Source: Streptomyces sp. Tu6071 (lineage in GTDB: Bacteria; Actinomycetota; Actinomycetes; Streptomycetales; Streptomycetaceae). Taken from it: a DNA stretch of 64,000 bases. Both the position numbers and the translations under genes were made by a program. The stretch covers positions 3,556,945 through 3,620,944 of the forward strand of contig NZ_CM001165.1 in NCBI RefSeq assembly GCF_000213055.1, written 5' to 3'. The notes below the pieces were generated by a model. That model was not told where the DNA came from, ran no database searches, and saw nothing but the letters and a program-made list of their open reading frames with translations. Positions within the stretch are counted from its first letter, which is position 1. Each line of letters opens with the position of its first letter. Below, one piece after another: positions 1-7,005 of the stretch.

Positions 1-85
1 CCCCGTCCACGTTGAGCATGCCGTGCGAGACAAGGTTCCGGGAACGGGACCTGTGACAGCGGGGCTTGCGCCTCCGTGCCACCGC

Positions 86-634
86 TCAGTCGAGATCGCT
101 GAGCCGGCCGCCCGCGTCCGGCTGGGTCTCCTCGACCCTGCGCAGGAGACGGGTCAGCATCCCGCCGAGGATGCTCCGCTCTCCGGGCGTGAGGTCCTGG
201 AGCAGGTCCTCCTCGAAGGCGGACGCGAGGCTCATGGAGCGGAGCCACTTCTGCCGGCCCTCGTCGGTCAGCTCGACGATGACCCGCACCCGGTTCTGCT
301 CGTCCCGGTCCCGGGTGACCAGGCCCTCCGCGACCATCCGGTCGATGCGGTGGGTCATCGCCGCCGGCGTGAGACCGAGCCGCTTCGCGAGGTCGCCCGG
401 ACCGAGCTGGTACGGGGGCCCCGACAGGACGAGGGCCTTCACGACCTCCCAGTCCGCGTTGCTCATGTTCAGCTGCGCGCTCTGCCGACCGTAGGCGACG
501 TTCATGCGGCGGTTGAGGCGCCCGAGCGCGGAGACGATCTGCTCCACCTGCGGGTCGAGATCGCTGTATTCGCGCTGGTACGCGGCGATCTGCTCTTCGA
601 GTGTCGGCTCAGGGGGGCCGGTCGTATCGCCCAT
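86..634 (-). CDS. MarR family transcriptional regulator
   Basis: This gene encodes a 182-residue winged-helix regulator of the MarR family, which usually represses an adjacent transporter until a small ligand binds. The ATG at 634 opens the MGDTTGPPEP N-terminus. The frame stays open upstream to 751, but that extension would cross the intergenic operator region. The central part has the MarR pattern: a recognition region around LAKRLGLTPAAMTHRIDRM, then a wing with the DRDEQNRVRVIVELTDEG signature. It is transcribed divergently from the MFS transporter at 733, the usual layout of a MarR repressor with its efflux target. The ligand cannot be inferred. Confidence 0.9.
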   Translation of the reverse strand: MGDTTGPPEPTLEEQIAAYQREYSDLDPQVEQIVSALGRLNRRMNVAYGRQSAQLNMSNADWEVVKALVLSGPPYQLGPGDLAKRLGLTPAAMTHRIDRMVAEGLVTRDRDEQNRVRVIVELTDEGRQKWLRSMSLASAFEEDLLQDLTPGERSILGGMLTRLLRRVEETQPDAGGRLSDLD

Positions 635-664
635 GGTGCCGAGTATCGCACGCCCCGGCTTGGC

Positions 665-694
665 ATTGAAGTCCTTGACGATGTACTCTTCAAT
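665..694. promoter_or_regulatory. Candidate MarR operator in divergent promoter
   Basis: ATTGAAG (665-671) and CTTCAAT (688-694) form a perfect 7-bp inverted repeat with a 16-base spacer. A second self-complementary CTTCGAAG lies at 707-714. The stretch is far more AT-rich than its surroundings, contains a TTGACG hexamer at 675-680, and sits between the divergent MarR and MFS genes. I infer that it is the MarR binding site controlling both. The exact protected bases are unknown. Confidence 0.5.
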
Positions 695-732
695 ACGAAA
701 CTTTAGCTTCGAAGTGTTGAGACCTAAGGCAG

Positions 733-2103
733 GTGAAGGTGACCAGGGCACTGGGCATGGCCATGCGCAGGATTCAGGTGGGCAGCGCGCTCAGCGCGTT
801 CGGCATCGGGTTCACGGTTCCGTTCCTCTACGTCTACGTGGCGCAGACACGGGATCTCGGTGCCGGGGCGGCGGGGCTCGTGCTCGCCGTGTTCGCCGTG
901 GCCGCGTTGGTCGTGCTTCCGTTCGTGGGACGGGCCATCGACCGGCGCGGACCGCTCCCCGTACTCGTCGTCGCCTCGCTGCTCTCGGCCGCGGGCGCGA
1001 TGGCGCTCGGCTTCTCGACGAGCGAGGTCGCCGCGCTCGCCTCGGCGGCGCTGCTCGGGGCCGGTACGGCGGTGATGGCCCCGGCCCTCGCGACGATGGT
1101 CGTGTGGTGCTCGACGCCGCAGACCAGGACGCGCTCCTTCGCGACGCAGTTCTTCCTCCAGAACCTGGGCCTCGGCATAGGCGGGCTCGCCGGCGGCCAG
1201 CTCGTCGACGAGCACGACCCGTCGAGCTTCGTCCTGCTCTTCTCGATCGAGGCGGCCATGTTCCTCGTGCTCGCCGCGATCGCCGCGAGCACACGCCTGC
1301 CCCACGCGGGGAGCATCAGCGAGGCCGTCCCCGCGGGCGACGGCGGAAAGCGCGGCATGCGGTCGCTGCTCAAGGACCGGGCCATGGTGCAGCTGTCCGT
1401 CCTCGGCTTCGTGATCTTCTTCGCCTGCTACGGACAGTTCGACTCGGGGCTCGCCGCGTACGGCGTGGACGCGGCCGGTGTCTCGGCCTCGACACTCGGT
1501 GTGGCACTCGCGGCGAACACCGCAGTGATCGTCGTGGCGCAGTTCGCCGTGCTGAGGCTCGTGGAGCGGCGGCGGCGCAGCCGTGTCATCGCGCTCGTGG
1601 GGCTCATCTGGGCCTTCGCCTGGGCCGTGGCGGGCTTCGCCGGGCTGGGCCACGGCAGCCAGGCCATGGCGACCGCCGCGTTCATCTCCACGTACGGGCT
1701 CTTCGGGCTCGGCGAGTCGATGCTCTCGCCCACCGTGGCGCCACTCGTCGCCGATCTCGCGCCCGAAGGCATGGTCGGTCAGTACAACTCGGCGTTCGCC
1801 CTGGTCAAACAGCTCGCGCTGGCCCTGGGCCCGGCGATCGGGGGCCCGATGGCGGCCTCGCTGCACACCCCGTACATCCTGACCTTCCTGGTGTTCTCGC
1901 TGGTCATCACGGTGCTCGCGCTGCGGATCGGGCCCCGGCTCACGGCGGCGCAGGACCAGCCGTACGGGGCGAAGTCGCGGGTCGTCGCGATGGGTGCGGC
2001 GGCCGAGGGCGGGCTGATACCCGCCGCCGAGGAGGCGCCGCTGCCGCTCGACGCGCGCGAGTCCAGCACGACGGGCGAGAACCCGGCGCCGGCCGGGATC
2101 TGA
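733..2103 (+). CDS. MFS transporter, 12-TM drug-efflux type
   Basis: This gene encodes a 456-residue major facilitator superfamily membrane protein with about twelve hydrophobic segments. After TM2 it has the MFS motif A region (VGRAIDRRGPLPVL), and a second half begins near residue 215. The family exports drugs or metabolites using the proton gradient; the substrate here is unknown. The start is taken as GTG 733; ATG 757 (MAMRRIQ) is a possible alternative. It is divergent from the MarR gene and probably regulated by it. A strong hairpin follows the stop codon. Confidence 0.88.
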   Translation: MKVTRALGMAMRRIQVGSALSAFGIGFTVPFLYVYVAQTRDLGAGAAGLVLAVFAVAALVVLPFVGRAIDRRGPLPVLVVASLLSAAGAMALGFSTSEVAALASAALLGAGTAVMAPALATMVVWCSTPQTRTRSFATQFFLQNLGLGIGGLAGGQLVDEHDPSSFVLLFSIEAAMFLVLAAIAASTRLPHAGSISEAVPAGDGGKRGMRSLLKDRAMVQLSVLGFVIFFACYGQFDSGLAAYGVDAAGVSASTLGVALAANTAVIVVAQFAVLRLVERRRRSRVIALVGLIWAFAWAVAGFAGLGHGSQAMATAAFISTYGLFGLGESMLSPTVAPLVADLAPEGMVGQYNSAFALVKQLALALGPAIGGPMAASLHTPYILTFLVFSLVITVLALRIGPRLTAAQDQPYGAKSRVVAMGAAAEGGLIPAAEEAPLPLDARESSTTGENPAPAGI

Positions 2104-2158
2104 CCCGTACCGGCCGCGGCCGACCCGGAAGGAACCAGTCGACCGCGTACCGGAGCCG

Positions 2159-2188
2159 CCACGGTTCCTGAACGCTCAGGAACCGTGG
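2159..2188. terminator. Bidirectional hairpin terminator
   Basis: A perfect 13-bp stem (CCACGGTTCCTGA at 2159-2171 with its complement at 2176-2188) has a 4-base loop. It separates the convergent MFS and PP2C genes. The right arm contains the stop codon of the PP2C gene, so translation of that gene runs into the hairpin. Confidence 0.8.
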
Positions 2189-3897
2189 GGCGTGCGCTTC
2201 GCCGGGAGGGCGAACTCGCACCAGACGGCCTTGCCGCCGCCGGGGATGCGGCGGCAGCCCCAGGCCGAGGAGACGTGGGCGACGATCGCGATGCCGCGGC
2301 CGGCCTCGTCGGCGGGCTCGGCGCGGCGGCGGCGCGGGAGGTGGTCGTCGCCGTCGGTGACCTCGACGATGAGGCGGCGGTCGGTGCGGCGCAGACGAAG
2401 GCGCATCGGCGGGGCGCCGTGCTGGAGAGAGTTCGCGACGAGTTCGCTCGCGGCGAGGACCCCCATGTCGTGCAGGTCGGGCGGGCACCGCCAGCTGCTG
2501 AGGACGCCCGTGGCGAAGGCGCGGGCGCGGGGAGTGGCCTCGACGCCGCCGAGGAGTTCGAGGGTCGCGTTGCGGAAGAGGTCGGCGTCGGAGCTGTCGC
2601 GGGCCGGGTGCTCGACGACGAGGACCGCGACGTCGTCGTCGTGTGTGGCGGTGACGCCGAGGGCGCGCAGGAGGCGGTCGCAGATGACTTGGGGGCTGCC
2701 GCTCGCCCCGGCGAGGGCGTCGGCGAGGGCGGAGACGCCCTGGTCGATGTCCTGGTCGCGGCGTTCGACGAGGCCGTCGGTGTAGAGCACCGCGGTGGAA
2801 CCGGGGGTGAGGGGGACGGAGCCGGAGGCGTGCAGCCAGCCGCCGGTGCCGAGCGGGGGTCCGGTGGGTTCCTCGGCGCGGTGGATGACGCCGTTCTCGT
2901 CGCGGACGAGGATCGGCAGGTGTCCGGCGGAGGCGTAGACGAGGCGGCCCTCGTTGGGGTCGTGGACGGCGTAGACGCAGGTGGCGATCTGGGTCGCGTC
3001 GATCTCGGCGGCGAGTCCGTCGAGGAGTTGCAGGACCTCGTGCGGGGGCAGGTCGAGGCGGGCGTAGGCGCGGACGGCAGTGCGGAGCTGTCCCATGACG
3101 GCGGCAGCGCGGACGCCGCGGCCCATGACGTCGCCGATGACGAGGGCGGTGCGTCCGCCGCCGAGGGTGATCACGTCGTACCAGTCGCCGCCGACCGCCG
3201 CTTCGGTGCCGCCGGGCTGGTAGGTGGCGGCGATGCGCAGGTCGTCGGGCTGTTCGAGTTCCTGCGGGAGCAGGGAGCGCTGGAGCGTGACGGCGGTCTC
3301 GCGCTGGCTCCGTTCGCTGGCGCGGAGGCGTTCGGCGGCTTCGGCGTGGTCGGTGACGTCGGTGGCGAAGAGGAGGATCGCGGTGTCCGCGGGTCCGTCC
3401 GGGGCCGCGGGCGGTACGGAGACCGGCGCGCAGGTGAAGGTGTAGCTGCGGCCGTCCGGTGCCTTGCGGGACTTGACCGTGCGGGGGCGGCCCGAGCGGT
3501 GGACCTGGTCGAGCAGCGGGAGCAGCCCGAGTGCCGCCAGTTCGGGGAGGGCTCCCTGCGCCGGGGTGCCGGTGGCCTCGTCCGGTGGTGTGCCGAAGGC
3601 GGTGCGGTACGCCTCGTTGACGTGGAGGAGGCGGTGGTCCGGGCCGTGGAGGAGGGCGGTGAGCGCCGGGGCGTGCTCCAGGAGTTCGCGGGCGGGCAGC
3701 CGGTCGACGGTGGGGGCCGGGGGTGCCGGTTCCGGGGCGCTGTCCGCCGGGCTTTCGCCGTGCTCCCGCGCGCGGGCCGCGGGGACGGCGCCCCGGTCGG
3801 TCCGTGCGGCGGCGCGACGCTGCGTGCCGGGAAGCCGGGCGCTCCAGCGCGTGAAGTTCACCGAGTCTCGCCTCGTGGTGTCGGGGTCGTCGTACAT
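2176..3897 (-). CDS. PAS-PP2C (SpoIIE/RsbU)-HATPase regulatory phosphatase
   Basis: This gene encodes a 573-residue cytoplasmic signalling protein with three modules. A PAS-like sensor lies around residues 73-170 (LLHVNEAYRTAFG). A SpoIIE-type PP2C serine phosphatase spans about 200-405, with the metal-binding GGDWYDV and GDVMGRGVRAA motifs. A GHKL ATPase of the RsbW/SpoIIAB kind spans about 440-570, with N-box ELVANSLQHG. Such fusions act in partner-switching networks that control sigma factors: the phosphatase dephosphorylates an anti-anti-sigma protein and the ATPase can phosphorylate or sequester it. No anti-anti-sigma gene lies nearby. The start is set at ATG 3897; the frame is open to 4059, and the extra 54 residues are proline-rich and unconvincing. 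Confidence 0.88.
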   Translation of the reverse strand: MYDDPDTTRRDSVNFTRWSARLPGTQRRAAARTDRGAVPAARAREHGESPADSAPEPAPPAPTVDRLPARELLEHAPALTALLHGPDHRLLHVNEAYRTAFGTPPDEATGTPAQGALPELAALGLLPLLDQVHRSGRPRTVKSRKAPDGRSYTFTCAPVSVPPAAPDGPADTAILLFATDVTDHAEAAERLRASERSQRETAVTLQRSLLPQELEQPDDLRIAATYQPGGTEAAVGGDWYDVITLGGGRTALVIGDVMGRGVRAAAVMGQLRTAVRAYARLDLPPHEVLQLLDGLAAEIDATQIATCVYAVHDPNEGRLVYASAGHLPILVRDENGVIHRAEEPTGPPLGTGGWLHASGSVPLTPGSTAVLYTDGLVERRDQDIDQGVSALADALAGASGSPQVICDRLLRALGVTATHDDDVAVLVVEHPARDSSDADLFRNATLELLGGVEATPRARAFATGVLSSWRCPPDLHDMGVLAASELVANSLQHGAPPMRLRLRRTDRRLIVEVTDGDDHLPRRRRAEPADEAGRGIAIVAHVSSAWGCRRIPGGGKAVWCEFALPAKRTPHGS

Positions 3898-4294
3898 CGT
3901 GCGGGTGCGGTGGGCGGCGGCCGTCGCTCCGGGTACAGGCGACGGTGCCGGTCCGGTGCGGGGGCCGGTGGTGTCCGGAGCCTGTGAAGGTACCGAACAC
4001 CGGGGAGGGTGGGCAGGGCGCGGCGCGGGGGGCCGGGCGGGTCGGGGCTCCTCCGTCACCCCTCAGACGGACGGCGCTCACAGGGAGTTCCGCTCTGGCG
4101 GGGTGGCCCCGCTTTCGGGTTGCGCGGGGCGCTCACGGGGTGGTGCGGGATCCGGCGTGCGCGGGGGTGGTGCGCTGGCGCCGGGAACGGTGCGGACCGG
4201 TCGTGCCTCGTGGGCGACCGGTCGGGTGCGGGAGGGTTCGGGCGGTGGGGGCGGGTCCCTTGGCTGGTCGTGGCGGGTCCTCTGCGGGCCGGGC

Positions 4295-5584
4295 TCAGGG
4301 CGGTTCGCCCGGCTCGGTCCCCGGGGTTCCGAGGGCGACGGGTTCGCGCGGGAAGAGCGCGGCGAAGGCCCATTCGGTGAGGACGCGTCCCTTGCGCCGG
4401 GCGGTGGGCAGCCGGCTGAGGTGGTGGGCGCGCAGCAGGAGTGCGCCGGGGCGTCCGGTGAGCGTGCGGTCGTGGAGGCGGGCGAGGCCGTCGTGCGGCC
4501 CGAGTGCCACGTACAGGCCCTCGTTCTTCACGTCGTACGGGCGTGTCGGCTCGCCGCGCAGGGTGGCGAGGAGGTTGTCGGCGAGGACGTGGGCCTGGCC
4601 GTGGGCGTGTCCGGCGTGCGGGGCGCAGGTGGCGCCCGGCGTTCCGGGGTCGGGGACGGCGGCGGAATCCCCGGCGGCCCAGGTGTGCGGGGTGCCGGAG
4701 ACGGCGAGGTCGCGCGTGCAGCGCAGGCGGCCGTCGGGGGTGAGTGGGAGCGCGGGGGTGGTGAGGAGGGGATGGGGTGGTGCGCCGGGGGCGCGGACGG
4801 CGCTCGGGGTGTGGACGAGGGTGCGGGTGGCGAGCGAGTCGCCGTCATCGAGGACGAGAAGGCCGGGGCGGTACGTGCGCGGCGCGGCGCCCAGCCGGAT
4901 CTCGGCGCCGCCGCGGCGCAGGGCGCGCGACGCGTACGTACCTGCATCCGCCGGGGCCTCGGGCAGCAGGCGTTCGCCTGGTTCGGCGAGGACCCAGCGC
5001 AGGTCGTCGCGGTGCAGGCCCGGGTACTGCGTGAGGGCGCGTTCGGCCATGGCGCGCAGGGCGGTGAGCGCGTCGACGCCCGCGCACCCGCCGCCGAGGA
5101 AGACGAAGCAGAGCGCGGCCTCGCGGACGGCGGGATCGCGGGTCGACGAGGCGAGGTCGAGCTGGGCGAGGACGTGGGAGCGCAGCGCGAGCGCGTCGGC
5201 GAGGCTGTGGAGCGCGAGCGCGTGGGGCGGCGCGGGCGCGGGGGTGGTGCCCGGGGTGAGGACGAGGGCGTCGTACGGGACGGGGGCCGCCTCGGGTCCG
5301 GCAGGGGTGCGTACGTATGCCGTGCGGGTGGCGAGGTCGAGGGACACGGCCTCGCCGAGGAGGAGCCGGGTCGTGCGCAGGACGCGGCGGAGCGGGACGA
5401 GGACGTGGCGCGGGGAGAGGGTGCCGGCCGCGGCGGCGGCGAGCAGGGGGCGGTAGGTCAGGTAGGGCTCCGGGGTGACGAGCCGGACCTCCGCGCGGGG
5501 CGCCCCGGCGGCGCGCAGCAGGCGCTCCAGGCGCAGCGCGGTGTACGTACCGGCGTGACCGCCGCCGATCACGAGAATGCGCAC
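4295..5584 (-). CDS. ndh: NDH-2-like FAD/NAD(P)-dependent oxidoreductase
   Basis: This is a pyridine nucleotide-disulfide oxidoreductase of the type II NADH dehydrogenase kind, which passes electrons from NADH to quinone at the membrane without pumping protons. The N-terminal FAD loop (ILVIGGGHAGTYTALRLE) begins at residue 3. A second nucleotide-binding region (FVFLGGGCAGVDA) lies near residue 175. The late FAD contact motif WAAGDSAAVP is near residue 330. GTG 5584 is preferred because AAGGA lies four bases upstream and the FAD motif then starts at once; the frame is open to 5632. It is divergent from the AtrA-like regulator, an arrangement I recall from other Streptomyces. Confidence 0.8.
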   Translation of the reverse strand: MRILVIGGGHAGTYTALRLERLLRAAGAPRAEVRLVTPEPYLTYRPLLAAAAAGTLSPRHVLVPLRRVLRTTRLLLGEAVSLDLATRTAYVRTPAGPEAAPVPYDALVLTPGTTPAPAPPHALALHSLADALALRSHVLAQLDLASSTRDPAVREAALCFVFLGGGCAGVDALTALRAMAERALTQYPGLHRDDLRWVLAEPGERLLPEAPADAGTYASRALRRGGAEIRLGAAPRTYRPGLLVLDDGDSLATRTLVHTPSAVRAPGAPPHPLLTTPALPLTPDGRLRCTRDLAVSGTPHTWAAGDSAAVPDPGTPGATCAPHAGHAHGQAHVLADNLLATLRGEPTRPYDVKNEGLYVALGPHDGLARLHDRTLTGRPGALLLRAHHLSRLPTARRKGRVLTEWAFAALFPREPVALGTPGTEPGEPP

Positions 5585-5624
5585 GGGTTCCTTCACCACC
5601 CCATGAGGCAACGGCACTTCAGGT

Positions 5625-5633
5625 TTGTCCACA
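5625..5633 (+). promoter_or_regulatory. DnaA-box-like 9-mer
   Basis: TTGTCCACA matches the preferred Streptomyces DnaA box exactly. It lies about 40 bases upstream of the ndh-like start codon. It is one of five such 9-mers in the window, all intergenic. Occupancy by DnaA is inference. Confidence 0.4.
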
Positions 5634-5870
5634 GGCCCCGCAATTCATATGACTGGCAATCAGAAGGCTTATGGGCTTGGCGAGAAGCCGGGAAAAATGG
5701 TGTTCTCGCAGGTCGGCGGGGGTGGTACGGGTGGGGTCGCCGGGGGTGGGGGGCAGGGGACCGCCGTGTGCTTGCCGTGGGGTGTTTTCTGTCCGGAACG
5801 GGGCCCTTCTGAATTGCCCGGCACTCAACTATGTTCGTAAGTCGCCGGAGCGGCATGGGCGCGCTCCCGG

Positions 5871-5886
5871 GGAAACGGACCGTTCC
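5871..5886. promoter_or_regulatory. Candidate AtrA-type operator
   Basis: GGAAACGGACCGTTCC is a near-palindrome with GGAA and TTCC ends. It resembles the GGAAC...GTTCC sites I recall for AtrA. It lies 62 bases upstream of the TetR gene start, so autoregulation is plausible but unproven. Confidence 0.4.
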
Positions 5887-5908
5887 TCACGTTCCGGCCG
5901 TAGCTGAG

Positions 5909-5930
5909 GGGGTCTCCGGGGGGAGACCCC
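5909..5930. promoter_or_regulatory. 9-bp hairpin in TetR leader
   Basis: GGGGTCTCC (5909-5917) and GGAGACCCC (5922-5930) form a perfect stem with a GGGG loop. It ends 17 bases before the ATG, so it could mask the ribosome binding region or act as an operator. No U-tract follows. Confidence 0.4.
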
Positions 5931-5947
5931 ACGACCGGGGGAACAGC

Positions 5948-6760
5948 ATGGAGATACGGGATGCGCAATGGCCGGCGGCACGGATCACTCCGGGGGCGGT
6001 GACGGCGGGATCGGCGGCGGGCTTCCGGGGCGGGCCCCCGGCGCCGCGCGGGGTGCGGGCGGCCTCGCGGACGGCCCCGTTGCGCGTGGACGCGCAGCGG
6101 AATCTGGAGCACGTGCTGCGCGCGGCGCGTGAGGTGTTCGGCGAGTTGGGGTACGGCGCGCCGATGGAGGACGTGGCGCGGCGCGCGCGGGTGGGCGTCG
6201 GGACCGTGTACCGGCGTTTCCCCAGCAAGGACGTGCTGGTGCGGCGGATCGCCGAGGAGGAGACGGCGCGGCTCACGGAGCAGGCGCGCTCGGCACTCGG
6301 CCAGGAGGAGGAGCCCTGGTCCGCGCTCTCGCGGTTCCTGCGCATGTCGGTGGCCTCGGGCGCGGGGCGGTTGCTGCCGCCGCAGGTGCTGCGGGTCGTT
6401 CCGGCGAGCGGTGCGGGGATCGGGGCGGGTGCGGGGCCGGGCGGTGCTTCGGGGGCGGGTGCCGGTGCTGTTGCCGACGCGCAGCGGGTGCCGGCGCAGC
6501 GCGGGGCGTTCGGGGACGGGCCGGGGACGACGGCCGTCGCCGAGGACTCCGGGGCGGCAGTCCTGCTCGACGTCGTGGGACGCCTCGTCGAACGGGCGCG
6601 CAAGGCGGGCGAGTTGCGTGAGGACGTGACGGTCTCGGACATCCTTCTCGTGATCGCCACGGCGGCGCCCGCGCTGCCCGACCCGGAGCAGCAGGCAGCC
6701 GCGTCGACGCGGTTGCTCGACATCCTGCTCGAAGGGCTGCGGAGCCGGCCGCTGGAGTAA
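5948..6760 (+). CDS. atrA: TetR family regulator, AtrA-like
   Basis: This gene encodes a 270-residue TetR-family regulator. The start is ATG 5948 (MEIRDAQWPAAR). A disordered N-terminal stretch of about 45 residues precedes the helix-turn-helix (GYGAPMEDVARRARVGVGTV, then YRRFPSKD), and the C-terminus ends LLDILLEGLRSRPLE. The recognition helix and the neighbouring NDH-2-like gene match my memory of AtrA, the pleiotropic regulator that activates antibiotic pathway regulators and sugar uptake in Streptomyces. A glycine/alanine-rich insert near residues 160-180 may be a lineage-specific loop. The TetR assignment is certain; the AtrA identity is probable. Confidence 0.75.
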   Translation: MEIRDAQWPAARITPGAVTAGSAAGFRGGPPAPRGVRAASRTAPLRVDAQRNLEHVLRAAREVFGELGYGAPMEDVARRARVGVGTVYRRFPSKDVLVRRIAEEETARLTEQARSALGQEEEPWSALSRFLRMSVASGAGRLLPPQVLRVVPASGAGIGAGAGPGGASGAGAGAVADAQRVPAQRGAFGDGPGTTAVAEDSGAAVLLDVVGRLVERARKAGELREDVTVSDILLVIATAAPALPDPEQQAAASTRLLDILLEGLRSRPLE

Positions 6761-6774
6761 GCGGGTCTCGCGTG

Positions 6775-6829
6775 GCGGCGCGGTGGGTCCCGGCGTGCGG
6801 TGGTACCGCCTCAGGGGTCACCGCGCCGC
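6775..6829 (+). terminator. Hairpin terminator after TetR gene
   Basis: GCGGCGCGGTG (6775-6785) pairs with CACCGCGCCGC (6819-6829) in an 11-bp stem. The enclosed region contains a smaller hairpin, GCGGT with ACCGC (6797-6809). It begins 15 bases after the stop codon. No U-tract is visible, as is usual in this genus. Confidence 0.55.
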
Positions 6830-7005
6830 TTTGCGCGTTCATCCGTTCGGGTGAGCTATGAGGACCGATACGAATGGTGTTCGCGCAGCTCAGGGGCGGT
6901 ACGCGCACGGCTGGAGGCCGCTCCGCCCCCTCCCCTCGGCGTGCCGGTCCGTGCGAGTCTGTGCCGAAGTCCGGATCTTCGCGTCGGTACGGGGGCGTTT
7001 TCGCG

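Larger units (their letters stand above)
5585..5947. other. Intergenic region between ndh-like and TetR genes
   Basis: These 363 bases hold the divergent promoters. They contain a DnaA-box-like 9-mer (5625-5633), an AT-rich stretch around 5640-5665, an AtrA-like palindrome (5871-5886) and a 9-bp hairpin (5909-5930). The TetR frame stays open upstream to 5831, but that extension would run through the operator-like elements. Confidence 0.6.
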
